From NCBI GenBank assembly GCA_038025085.1, contig CM076142.1, positions 1,401,501 through 1,465,500 on the forward strand: DNA of 64,000 bases, in the 5' to 3' direction. The notes beneath the pieces were generated by a model, which worked only from the letters and a program-made list of their open reading frames with translations, did no database searches and was not told where the DNA came from. Positions 35,801 to 48,500 of this stretch are shown here, one piece after another; positions within the stretch are counted from its first letter, which is position 1, and every line of letters begins with the position of its first letter. Source of the DNA: Tetragonia tetragonoides. Lineage: Eukaryota > Streptophyta > Magnoliopsida > Caryophyllales > Aizoaceae. The translations under genes were made by a program, and so were the position numbers.

Positions 35801-38800
35801 TAATTTTGCACCATATTGCACGGGGAACTACTAAGGGCCATGGGAGGCTCACAATGTCAATTATCGGGTCCCTATTAGTCTTGGACGATCATTTTATTGG
35901 ACACTTACTTAGAAAGGTCGATCACTTAAATTATGGATGAATAGAAAGTTTCCAAACCCAGATAGCCAACCGGGGCACGAGGGGTACGCTTGGGTCAAAA
36001 TACACTCCTCGAACAATTTTGGGCAAAAATCTTGAACGATCACCGGGAAGCCAAAAATTGAGGCTATAATCCACATTTTTTCAAGGTTATAGAAGCTCTG
36101 GAACAAAAGATGTTATTTTTGCACCATATTGCACGGGAAACTACTTGAGGACATGGGAGGCCGCCAATGTCAATTATCGGGTCCCTATTAGTCTTGGACG
36201 ATCATTTTAGTGGACACTTACTTAGAAGGGTCGATCACTTAAATTATGGATGAATAGGAAGATTGGAAACCCGATAGCCAACTGGGGCACGAGGGGTACT
36301 CTTGGGTCCAAGTACACCCTTCGGACAATTTTGGGCAAAAAATTCGAAAGGTCCCTTGGAAGCCAAAAATTGAACGCTATAATCCCCGTTTTTCAAGGTT
36401 CCAGGGGCTCCGGAACAAATGTTGTTATTTTTGCACCATATTGCACGGGAAACTACTTGGGGACATGGGAGGCTCCCAATGTCAATTATCGGGTCCCTAT
36501 TAGTCTTGGACGATGATTTTAGTGGAAACCTACTTAGAAGGATCGGTCACTGAAATTATAGATGAATAGGAAGAATGGAAACCCAGATAGCAAACAGGGG
36601 CACGAGGGGCACGCTTGGGTCCAAATAAACCCCTCGGACAATTTTAGGCAAAAATTTCAAATGGTCCCCGAGAAACAAAAAATTAAAGGCTATAATCCAC
36701 GTTTTTTCAAGGTTCCAGAGGCTCCGGAACAAAAGTTGTTATTTTTGCACCATATTGCACGGGGAACTACTAGGGGACATCGGAGGCTCCCAATGTCAAT
36801 TATCGGACCCCTATTAGTCTTGGATGATCATTTTAGTGGACATTGACTTAGAAGGGTCGATCACTTAAATTATGGATGAATTGGAAGTTTGGAAACCCAA
36901 ATAGCCAACCGAGGCACAAGGGGTACTTTAGGGTGAAAATACACCCTTTGGACATTTTTTGACAAAAATCTCGAACAGCCCCCCGGGAAGCCAAAAATTG
37001 AAGGCTATATAATCCACGTTTTTTCGAGGTGAAAGAGGCTCCGAAACAAAAGTTGTTATTTTTTCTCCAAATTGCCAGGAAACTACTTGGGGACATGGGA
37101 GGCTCCCAATGTCAATTATCGGGTCCCTATTAGTCTTGGACGATCATTTTAGTGGACACCTACTTAGAAGGGTCGATCACTTAAATTAAGGATGAATAGG
37201 AAGATTGGAAACCCAGATAGCCAACAGGAGCACGAGGGGTACTCTTGGGTCCAAATAAACCCATTGGACAATTTTAGGCAAAGAATTCGAACGGTCCCTG
37301 GGAAGCCAAAAATGGAAGGCTATAATCCACGTTTTTACAAGGTTCCAAAGGCTACGGAACAAAAGTTGTTATTTTTGCACCATATTGCACGGGGAACTAC
37401 AAGGGGACATCGGAGGCTCCAAGTGTCAATTATCGGGTCCCTATTAATCTTGGAGGATCATTTTAGTGGACATGTACTTAGAAGGGTCGATCACTTAAAT
37501 TATGGATGGATAGGAAGTTTGGAAACCCAACCAGCCAACCGAGGCACGAGGGGTACTCTTGGGTCAAAATACAACCCTTGGACAATTTTGGACAAAAATC
37601 TCGAAGGGTCCCCGGGAAGCCAAAAATTGAAGGCTATAATCCACGTTTTTTTGATGATAGAGAGGCTCCGAAACAAAAGTTGTTATTTTTGCACCATATT
37701 GCACGGGAAACTACTTGGGGACATGGGAGGCTCCTAATGTCAATTATCGGGTCCCTATTAGTCTTGGACGATCATTTTAGTGGAAACCTACTTAGAACGG
37801 TCAATCACTGAAATTATGGATGAATAGGAAGAATGGAAACCCAGATAGCCACCAGAGACACAAGGGGCACACTTGGGTCCAAATACACCCCTCGGACAAT
37901 TTTGGGCAAAAATTTCAAACAGTCCCCCAGAAGCCAAAAATTGAAGGCTATAATCCACGTTTTTTCAAGGTTCCAGAGGCTGCAGAACAAAAGTTGTTAT
38001 TTTTGCACCATATTGCACGGGGAACTACTAGGGGACATGGCAGGTTCCCAATGTTAATTATCGGGGCCCTATTAGTATTGGACGATCAATTTAGTGGACA
38101 ATTACTTAGAAGGGTCGATCACTTAAATTATGGATGAATAGGAAGATTGGAAACCCAGATAGCCAACAGGGGCACGAGAGGTACTCTTGGGTCCAAATAC
38201 ACCCCTCGGACAATTTTGAGCAAAAATTTCAAACGATCCCCTCGAAGCCAAAAATTGAAGGCTATAATCCACGTTTTTTCAACGTTCTAGAGGCTCCGGA
38301 ACAAATGTTATTATTTTTGCACCATATTGCACGGGGAACTACTAGGGGACATGGGAGGCTCCCAATATCAATTATCGGGTCCCTATTAGTCTTGGACAAT
38401 CAATTTAATGGACACTTACTTAGAAGGGTCGATCACTTAAATTATGGATGAATAAGAAGTTTGGAAACCCAGATAGCAAACCGGGGCACGAGGGGTACTC
38501 TTGGGTCAAAATACACACCTTGGACAAACTTGGGCAAAAATCTTGAACGATCACCAGGAAGCCAAAAATCGAGATTATAATCCACATTTTTTCAAGGTTA
38601 TAAAGCTCCGGAACAAAAGTTCTAATTTTTCCACCATAAAGCACGGGAAACTACTTGGGGACATGAGAGGCTGCCAGTGTGAAATTGTTGATGAATAGGA
38701 AATTTGAAACCCCAGTTATCCAACCGGATTATGAGGGGTACGCAAAGGGAAAAATACACCCCTCGGACAATTTTGGGCAAAAATTTCGAACGGTCCCCTC

Positions 38801-41800
38801 GAAGCCAAAAATTGAAGGCTATAATCCACGTTTTTTCGATGTTACAAAGGCTCCGAAACAAATGTTATTATTTTTGCACCACATTGCACGGGGAACTACA
38901 TGGGCACATCGGAGGCTCCCAATGTAAATTATCGGGTCCCTATTAGTCTTGAACGATCATTTTAGTGGACACTTACTTAGAAGGGTCGATCACTGAAATT
39001 ATGGATGAATAGAATGTTTGGAAACCCAGATAGCCATCCGGACCACAAGGGGTACTCTTGGGTCAAAATACACTGCTCGGACAATTTTGGACAAAAATCT
39101 CGAACGGTCCCGCGGACCAAAAATTGAAGGCTATAGCCACGTTTTTTCGAGGCTAGAGAGGCTCAGGAACAAAAGTTTTTTTCGCACCATATTGCACTGG
39201 GAATCACTAGGGGACATGGGAGGCTCCCAATGTCAATGTAGTCTTGGACGATCATTTTAGTGGACACTTACTTTAAAGGGCCGATCCCTGAAATTATGGA
39301 TGAATAGGAAGGTTGGAAACCAAGATAGGAAACCGGGGCACGAGGGGTACTCTTGGGTCCAAATACACCCCTCGGACAATTTTGGGCAAAAATCTCGAAC
39401 GGTCCCCGGGAAGCCAAAGATTGAATGATATAATCCACGTTTTTTCGAGGTTACAGAGGCTCTGGAACAAAACTTGTTATTTTTGCACCATATTGCACTG
39501 GGAACTACTTGGGGACATGGGAGGCTCCCAATGTCAATTGTCGGGTCCCTATTAGTCTTGGACGATCATTTTAGTGGCACTTACTTAGAAGGGTATATCC
39601 CTGAAATTGTGGATGAATAGGATGTTTGAAAACACAGTTATCCAACCGGGTTACGAAGGGTACTCAATGGGAAAAATACACTCTTTGGAGAATTTCGGGC
39701 AAAAATCTCGAACGGTCCCCGGGAAACCAAAAATTGAAGGCTATAATCCACGTTTTTTCGAGGTTACAGGGGCTTCGGAACAAAAGTTGTTATGTTTGCA
39801 CCACATTACACGGGGAACTCCATGGGCACATCAGAGGCTCCCAATGTCAATTATCGCGTGTCCCTATTAGTCTTGAACGATCATTTTAGTGGACACTTAC
39901 TTAGAAGGGTCGATCATTGAAATTATGGATGAATAGAATGTTTGGAAACCCAGATAGCCAACTGGGCCACACGGGGTACTCTTGGGTCAAAATACACAGC
40001 GCGGACAATTTTGGGCAAAAATCTCGAACAGGCCCGGGAAGCCAAAAATTGAAGGCTATAGCCAACGTTTTTTCGAGGTTAGAGAGGCTCTGGTACAAAA
40101 GGTTTTTTGCACCATATTGCACGGAGAATCACTAGGGGACATGGGAGGCTCACAATGTCAATGATCGGGTCCCTATTAGTCTTGGACGATCATTTTAGTG
40201 GACACTTACTTTAAAGGGCCGATCATTGAAATTATGGATGAATAGGAAGTTTGGAAACCCACATAGCCAATCGGGGCACGAGGGGTACTCTTGGGTCAAA
40301 ATACACCCCTTGGACAATTTTGGGCAAAAACCTCGAACGGTCCCTTGGAAGCCAAAAATTGAAGGCTATCCACGGTTTTTCAAGGTTACAGAGGCTCCAG
40401 AACAAAAGTTGTTATTTTGGCACCATATTGCACGGGGAACTTCTTGGTGACATGGGAGGCTCCCAATGTCAGTTATCGGGTCCCTATTAGTCTTGGACGA
40501 TCATTTTAGTGGACACTTACTTTAAAGGGCCGATCACTGAAAATCTGAAATTATGGATGAATAGAAAGTTTGTTAACCCAGATAGCCAACCGGGGCACGA
40601 GGGGTACTCGTGGGTCAAAATACACCCCTCAAACAATTTTGGGCAAAAATCTCCAATGAACTCCGGAAAGCCAAAAATTCAAGGCTATAATCCACGTTTT
40701 TTCGAGGTTAAAGAGTCTCCGGAACAAATGTTGTTATTTTCGTACAATATCGCACAGTACATCCCTAGGGTACATGGGAGACTCGAGGGTTAGTTATCAG
40801 GTTCCGAGTAAGCTTGGACGAACATTTTATCGGACACTCACTTAGAATGGCCGAACACCAAAATCATGGATAAATAGGATGTTTGGAGACCCGAATGGCC
40901 TCCCAAAGGCTAGAGGTTGTGCCAAGCAATACAGAAGCTGTGGACTAAAACCCCAACACCAATTCTCCCATAGCTTTTATGTTCGAACAACTATACTATC
41001 ATGCCAGGCAAGCAAAAAACAACAGGCCATACTTAATTTCATTGCATGTAACTAAAAATTACCTTAACCGCGGTTGCTCCTGAGTCAATCACGATTGCAC
41101 CTTGTTTCAACCAATTGCCTCGAATCATGTTTGGCACACCTACATCAGCAATGACTATGTCGGCCTCAGTGGTTATCTCCTGAGGATTCTTTGTGAATGA
41201 ATGTATGACACTCACGGTAGCATGGTGCCTCTTCCAGCCAAAATCAGAGGAAAATAACATTACTCACTGAAGTTTTTGGCATTTATAGAAGGCACAAACT
41301 AGACAAATTTCATATAAATTAAGTACCTGCAGCAACAGTGATGCAGGCAATCCAACAATCTTGCTTCGCCCAATCACAGCTACATGCTTCCCAACAATCT
41401 CAATGCCAGATCTCAACAGCAACTCAATGCAACCCTTGGCTGCACAAGGAATGAAAAATGGCTCCCTTCCCTTCATTGCAAGACTGCCCATGTTTAACGG
41501 ATGAAAGCCATCAACGTCCTTTCCAGGGCTTACAACATTCAGAATCCTCTCCGCGTCCAAGTGCTGTGCCAAACATTTTACTTGTAATGACAAGAGAATA
41601 GGAGCAAAAATTGATGACTGACCTTAAAAGACTTGACAGCCACGCAGTAAATAAGAGATTCTGGTTTCACTGCACTATCCTATCAAACTTAAAGATTTGA
41701 TTACCTAGTGCAACCAAGTTCTTTATTTCTTGCAAGCCTTGAATGACATTTAAAAGGAAACTAGAACGAGATACTTAAACAGCTAGAACATAATTATTCT

Positions 41801-43127
41801 TTTTGACGAGATACTTAAATAAGAATGTGGTGTGCCTTGGTTAGAGGAAATATCTTAAGTGGTTGTCTGCCATACATATCATTTATATCAACTCATTAAG
41901 GACAACATGAGAGAAAAGAGTTGCAATAGCAGAGAAGATTACTTTTGGAAGGGGGAGTTGCACAATGATGCCGTGTACTGATGGATCCTTGTTTAACTTC
42001 GAAACAACATTTAGGACTTCATCCTCCGTACAGTCTCTTGGAAGCTCCGCTGTGGACGCATGAATTCCAACTTCATCACAGGCTTTCATCTTGATATGAA
42101 CAAAAGTGTGAGAATCATTCCTTTCACCGACCAAAACAACAGCCAACCCTGGTCGCTTCCCGATGGAGTCCCTCATGCTAAGAATCTCACCGGCTACTTG
42201 TGACTTAATCACGGCGGCAATTGACTTCCCATCAATGATAGAAGCCCTTTGTCTATCATCTGCTTCATAAGGCATGATTGAAAACAGTTTACAGTAGTTA
42301 CAGAACAAACAAAAAAGTAATAATACAAACCTGAATTTTGAAGAAGTTACATGACAAATGAGATAAGGGAGAACAAAGGTCATTCAGTTTGTCACCAGAA
42401 CATGACTGCTATAGCAGGATCATATAACAGAAAGATGTGAAGCTATTGTTGCCATTACTTGGGGCAAACGTGGAAACTGAAACCATGAGTTCTCTTATCA
42501 CAAACAAGCAAGTTTTGAAAATTGCCAGGTACCTGTGGGGTGAGTGGTGACTAATATCATTCGGGCTATCATGCCAAATTGCACATACAGAAGAAACTAA
42601 AGCCAACCAAATGCATTTCTTTTCACCTTGGTTCTCTTTCATTTGCATAGTATTTCCATTTCAGACAAAAGATTGCTATAACAATGCTTATCCTAATTCC
42701 TAGGCTAGTTCAGTAAGCAATATCAACAAGAATCACAATTTCTCAATTAAATAATTATTAAAGCATAATCGTTCTAACCCAGTGGCCAGTTCCCACGTTT
42801 GGGATAGAAATGTGTTTACCCAGACCCAGTAAATTGCTTGTCATTTTCTCACGAATTTCAATTGATTGTAATTTTCACACAGTATCTGAATCTGCCCAAA
42901 CAATCACCCAAGAGAGATAGAGAGAGAGAGGGCATACTTTGGGCTTTTGGGGAAGGTGGATATATTGTGGAGCGAGCCCAGACATCAGGAAGGTCAAGAC
43001 CCAGATGCTTGAGAGTGCCCAGCTGATGCTGTGATTGTGAATGTGACAATGGCAGAGATGAAGATGATGATGAAAAAACTCTTCTCCCAATTGCTCCCCA
43101 AATCACTCTCCCAGTTCCTCCCCCCAT
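32890..43127 (-). CDS. FOLD: Bifunctional methylenetetrahydrofolate dehydrogenase/cyclohydrolase, organellar type
   Basis: Five exons on the minus strand: 43127-42938, 42262-41943, 41563-41327, 41230-41063 and 33072-32890. Phases join cleanly into 365 residues. A Ser-rich N-terminus (residues 1-63) looks like a mitochondrial or plastid presequence. The catalytic core includes [30 protein letters not shown], the dinucleotide site [11 protein letters not shown] and [10 protein letters not shown]. The enzyme interconverts methylene-, methenyl- and formyl-THF. Lys121 of the catalytic motif is kept, but the usual Tyr four residues earlier is Phe117. Other conserved positions also differ: VIDSGA for VIDVGT, and GPVT for GPMT. 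Intron 4 is 7,990 nt and mostly satellite. The stop TAA at 32890 overlaps a donor-like CCAG|GTAAAT, so an alternative C-terminus is possible. Confidence 0.9.
33315..33356 (+). repeat. Left 42-bp direct repeat bracketing the satellite array
   Basis: Begins CCAAAGGCTAGAGGTTGTGC; an identical copy lies at 40903-40944, at the other edge of the array. Satellite-like sequence (about 33280-33314) lies outside this left copy. Confidence 0.9.
40903..40944 (+). repeat. Right 42-bp direct repeat bracketing the satellite array
   Basis: Identical to 33315-33356 and immediately followed by ordinary FOLD intron sequence. It is preceded by the last partial satellite unit (GTTTGGAGACCCGAATGGCC). Confidence 0.9.
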
Positions 43128-45059
43128 TGATTTTGGAAGCCTTCAACTTCAATTCGTTACCTTTCTTCTACAATTCTCCTTTCACGGCGATTTTCTCCCT
43201 CTTTTCATCTTTCTTTCCCTTTTCCAGAAAATCATATCCCAAACGAAATTTTTTTCGGGCCTTCTCCTTTTCCTTTTCCGGAAGGTTTCTTTTCCTAGTT
43301 TTCTTCCCTTTAATTCTTTCCTCTTTTTTTCCTTTTAAGTTCAAACACAAATTTTGGTTTCGTTTGATTCACCTGGATAACACTGATCTGAACTGAATTG
43401 AAATGAAATGAACTGAATTGAATTGATTTTTTAAACTTGATCATTAACTATTTAAAATTTGTCCAAACATAGTCAATATTGGACTAATTTGAAAGTATGC
43501 TTTGAGATCTTTTCGATGAGTGATAAAGTTACACATGAACTGAACTGAACTGAACTAAATTGAACTGAATTGGACTGAACTAAACTGAATTTAAGTAAAA
43601 TTAAGATGAATGAAACATTGCCTTTATTTGTGTGTTTTTGACTTTGTGTGTTTTTGACTTTGTGTGTCCCCTGAAAATGTATGTACTCCAAAATATCAAA
43701 ATCAATGTGAGTACACCCATTGTCTCAAAAAAGCCTTTTCCATGCAAGGCCATCTACAAATTCACAATTAACAAGAAGTGCAAAAAATTTGATGATCTAT
43801 TTTATATTTTATTATTCAGAATGAGTACTGACATATTCAAAGGAAACTATAAAACTGTGACTATTGACTACTAGTTCAATGGAGAAAATAATTTAATAGA
43901 TCATGTTGTTTAATTTATGGATGTGGGAATGGGATCACTATTCACTAGACAGATTTATATGGCACATGCACATGTAAAGAAAGTTATTAATAGCTAAATT
44001 TAAGTAAGAAAAAGTGAGAATTATGTAACCTATATCTTAACTCGGTTACTTTCACAAAGCACAGTAAATTTCGAAAATTATTGTATGGGGGTATTCACGT
44101 ACATTTCCATGCATTTTAAATCAACGTAACATCTCAATCATCACCTCTCACAAAAAAGATTCATGAATTATTACTTGTCTATTAAATGAAATAAATGCAA
44201 ATTCTCTAGTTTATGATAATGTTTTTTTTATCAAATTTTTAAAAGATAACACCCTAGTTTCTATTGGTGATTCGAAATAGATAATAGCTTTTCTAAACAT
44301 TCAATATGGTGATTACCTACTAACGTGTTAAGTTAAATTATCATTATTGTGAAGAGATATGCATAATACTGTAATTTACAATCATTTGTATTAATATATC
44401 GATAAATACGATCTAATTAATTTTGTCGTTTTCCAACTCATTATTAGTTTCTCTTTAAGTTGTGATAAAGATGGTTAATAGCATTAGTATATTATATTGT
44501 AAATAACGATATGTGGTAGTTAATAAGTTATAACTATTTTCTTATCGCTTTATTAACAACACAAACAATCGCCATGAAATGACAAGAGTATTTGAAATTC
44601 AAATTTTGTTTATTTGTTTCCCTTGTCTTTCTTAAATACGATTTCAAACATGATAATTTAAACACAATATCGAAAGGTTTCCCACAGAGAAATAATTTAT
44701 GAAATTTCAAACAATTTTATAAGAAGTCATAAATGTCTACAAATGCCCAATCACATAATCACGCCCATTAATCATGACTCTAGATATCAAAGTTCAAGTA
44801 AATTCTTAGTATCTTACACTCTCGCGCGCACACACCATGGTATTTGTTGCCAATCCAATGAGCTCGCCATCTAAAACAACTCATTAAGCAAATACTGCAT
44901 GTTTATTGTATTAAAACAATTTATAACAATTAACAAATATACCTTTCTTGAGGTCACTCAAGAAGACCCATTTAAAAAAGGTCAGCTTTGATAATTCTAG
45001 AACTTTTTGTCCACTTGTTTTTTTTTTTTTGTCCAATACTTGTTTTTATTTAAAGGGGG
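43128..45059. other. Intergenic between FOLD and MBD5/6-like gene
   Basis: Contains the FOLD 5' flank and a MITE (43361-43617). The remainder is AT-rich without recognisable coding sequence. Confidence 0.5.
43361..43617 (+). mobile_element. MITE of the local CTGAACTGAA-rich family
   Basis: Begins CGTTTGATTCACCTGGATAA and ends TTAAGATGAATGAAACA, an imperfect inverted terminus. The interior has repeated GAACTGAA pentamer-like runs and GTGATAAAGTTACACATGAA, shared with 51674-51919. Confidence 0.7.
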
Positions 45060-45240
45060 GTGTTTTTTTTTATTTTGGGTTTGGCAAAGAAGAACTTCCT
45101 TCTTTTCGGCCTCAGATATTCCACGAATTAATTTGTGTTGGTGCTCCTTAGGAGATTTGAACTCATAACCTGGTGATGTACAAATTGTAACTTGTTTACC
45201 AGTGAGTCAACCAACTTTTGGGTAAAAAGGGTTGTTCTTA
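45060..45240 (-). mobile_element. tRNA-derived SINE-like element
   Basis: On the minus strand, GTTGGTTGACTCACTGGTAA (A-box region) is followed by GGTTATGAGTTCAAATCTCC (B box). A SINE body without coding capacity follows. Ends and duplication are not resolved. Confidence 0.5.
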
Positions 45241-45563
45241 GAAGCATTGTTGGGGGAGGGGTTACCAATTAACAGTGGATTGAGAGACAAACCTGAGGAG
45301 AAAGAAATCAAGAATCCAACGGATAGGGAAATCAGCATTCAACAGGTGCAACAAATCTCCCTCTTTAATGTAAACGCGTCTGCCCCTTCCCTTCTTTTTT
45401 TCCTAATTTCTCCTCGACATTCCCAGAAACAAATAGGACTCTGTCTGTCAGTTTCGCCAATTGCTTAGCAGCTCTACTTTCAACTCAAATAATACTCCCC
45501 TCTAGTCTTTCTTCTTCTTCTCCATTATTCTCTCTCTTTGTCTCTCTATCTCACACTCTCAAA

Positions 45564-48500
45564 ATGGATCATTTAGAACCCGACCCACTTCTACAACCGG
45601 GATCATTCATAGACCCCAACCCAGCTTCTAATGGTAACTTCAAACCCGAACCCGTTTCAGATCCCCCGGTTCACACCGACCAGAAAATTCCGGTGGCTCA
45701 AGAGGGTGGGTCGGACCCCCTTCAGACCGACGGTACGTTAACGGCGCGACCCGATTGGTTACCTCCTACTTGGAAGTTCGTTGAGCGGGTTAGGATATCT
45801 GGTGCATCTGCTGGCTCTCGCGATAAGGTAAATTAATAGGATAACTTAAAAAGATGATTTTTTTTTTTTTTTTTGTTATTTTTATGTATGCTGTTATCAA
45901 TTCAAACTGTTGAAATTTCATGTTAGGGAGTGGAAGTTGTTTTTTTTTTTTTTTTGAGTGATGGGTGGTGGAAGTTTTAACTGTTGGTGAAAAAAATGTG
46001 GGTTTTGTTTGGTGTGACACTATTTGCTGGTGGGTGTTGAAGGAGGGGTGTTTAGGTTGTTTCTTCTCTGTTTGGTTGAGTGTGTTTATTTGTTGATTTT
46101 CTGGGTGTTTTATAACTGTACTTGTTGACATGTGATGTGATGTGATTGTTGTTGTATGACAAATATTGACAATCATGCTGAAGAGAGAGCGAGGGAGAGA
46201 TTTTGATGTTAAAGTGATGATTTTTAGCATTCATTGGTGACAATGTGGGCAGTTGAATCCATGGTTAGCAAACAGCATTTTTAAGATTTAGGTTTTGCTA
46301 GTGTCTCCTTTTCAGCACAAAATAAAATCATTCCTCCCATTTTGTGTGGTTACTTTCCTACTATTTCAACAGTTATATTTTCCAATTCTCCCTTTCCCTA
46401 TAGGAATATCTGAGTACTTTGGAATTTTGCGGAGGAGTGCCGTTATGTGTGAAGATAGGTTAGATCGGAGATGATTGCTAAAATGCATATTGGTTCCTGC
46501 TAGATAATGTGTGGAATTTTTTTGATGGAAGGAAACAAGCTTATGAAGAGTTTTTGGGAGAAATGAACAACTGGCTGTTATTAGTAGGAAAATCATGGCA
46601 TATATTATTACTTTGGGATGGAAAGAAAGATTTCTGAATGTGACATTTTAGAGTCTGCAGCAAAGGGTTTTTTGTGTTGTCTATAGTAAGGACATGTTCT
46701 TTCTAAGATTTACCCTAGATATGCAAGTTATGGCACCCTATGCTTAAAAGTTAATAGAGGATTTAGGCTGGTGTAGTTATTGCTGGATTCACCAAGTGTC
46801 GATATGCTGTCGGTGTTGCGTTATGGCAGGGAAAGCTTCAGTGCCTTCCTGCTTTGCTAACTGGTGTCGGAGGATCATTGGAACGTGAAGGTTTTGACCC
46901 TTATATTGGAACACTTTATATTTTTATGATAAAGGTCACCCACGTGTAAAAGAGATAACAGACAATTTGTAGAATTTTCAGCCAGTACTGGGCTACTAGC
47001 AGAGGTTTAATTATGCAAACTAGTAACGGAAGCTGAATCATGGTTGACCTAGTGGTTCCTTGGCCCTTAAAGCACATCACAACTTCCTGTTAAGAATGTG
47101 ATTCTTGCTTCAAAGCTGCAAGGGATGCAATACCAAGCTTAATGAGGTTGTGATTTGGGCCTACCCTTGTTATGTTGGTTAACCAAAATCCTCTAAATAT
47201 TTCACAACACCCTGGTAAGAGTTCTTTGTTATTTAACTTAAAAATAAGTAAATCATTTGGACCAGACGTAGTGATTTGAAAATCTACCTTTGGAAGCAAT
47301 GGCATCAAGTTCTAGTCATTGGCTCTAGTAGACCTATGGTCCATGTGGGACAGGAGAATATGCTGATCTAGGTGGGTTATGTTATTGGGAGTGGTCATAA
47401 GCGGCATAAACAAAGACTAGCACCATCATGCTAAGTGCTAACGAAAGAAGCCTGGATGCACTTGGAACTTGCTGCTGTGAGCAGATAATCCAGTTGGAAA
47501 TCCTTTCAGAAGATCTGAGTCATAATCTCTCGGATATCTAAATGGAAGGTAGGGTATATTAATACAGGGTGCTAGACTGATGCCCGATAGTAAATTTTAG
47601 AGTATGCTTTATCTAACAAAAAAAGAGTAAATTTTAGAGTATGCTTTATGCAACAATTAACTTTATGATTTCATCTTCAAGACCTCATTTGGTTAAACAG
47701 ACTGAGATAAGTAAATGTGACTTAACGGTTTGTTTTATTTTTTTTTTAATGTTTCATGATCTAGATTGGTGGGGCAACAGAAGCTTTATGGCCAGATTTT
47801 GTCACCTTGATGGATATGACTTTAATGAGTAATAGATGGAAAGAAGTAGGCAACTGTTTAGCAGCCGTTATTTAAAGCTTCTGAGGTGATCATTTATAAG
47901 TTCTCCTTAAACTTTCTTATAGTTACCTCCATTCCGTCTTTCTCACTCCTGCTTTATCCAAGACTGTGACAGCCATGGAATCTCTTTTATCTCCGCATCC
48001 TTTACCTATCATTGTTCTTCTCTCCCTTCATCTCCTCCACTTTGTCCCTTCCTTTTTCCTCCCTTATTTTTTATATCCCCTTTTTTTTTGCAGAAGTACA
48101 TCGCCAGTCTTCTTGTCTCGATTTTCTCCTCATGTTGTTTGTTCTGTTTGCTTACTCACCTTTCAAATTATAGACATGGCTTACATAATGAGATTTAGAA
48201 TCTGTTTTAGGTTTTTTTTTTTTGAATCTGATGCATCAATTTGAAATCTTTTTATTTTATTTAGTTAGGTATCTAGTTTACTTCAATAGGTTGTTCGTAT
48301 AATAGTGGAAAGCTATAACAACTTCAGATGTTTTTTAGCTTTTCCTTCAAGTTTTACGGGTTCCTTTGGCAGCATCATGCACTGATGCTGTGATGCACCT
48401 CTTATATGGACATAATTGGAACCTATGAATAATGAAAATGCTGTTGCTATAATTGTTGCTACCCAATAACATGTGGGCATTTCATCTTATGTCGAGTTTT

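Larger units (their letters stand above)
33275..40944 (-). repeat. Satellite array (~24 monomers of ~313 bp) inside FOLD intron 4
   Basis: The landmark CTTGGACGATCATTTT and its variants recur about 24 times between about 33540 and 40820, typically 310-317 bp apart. Other constant blocks are GAAGGCTATAATCCACG, GTTGTTATTTTTGCACCATA and AATTATGGATGAATAGGAAG. On the complementary strand the core reads CGTGGATTATAGCCTTC followed by TTTTTGCCCAAA, the same core as in the 8.6-11.3 kb array, so the two arrays are homologous and inverted. Units at both edges (about 33300-34600 and 40700-40900) are more diverged than the middle, and a few are shortened (near 34740-34940 and 38690). Apparent ORFs of about 105 codons reflect the ~315-bp period and are not annotated as genes. 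Confidence 0.95.

Noticed and set aside
34224..40793. Dozens of 60-180-codon frames in the FOLD-intron array as a gene family
   Set aside because: They follow the ~315-bp satellite period, appear in overlapping phases and match no domain; best explained by repeat structure.
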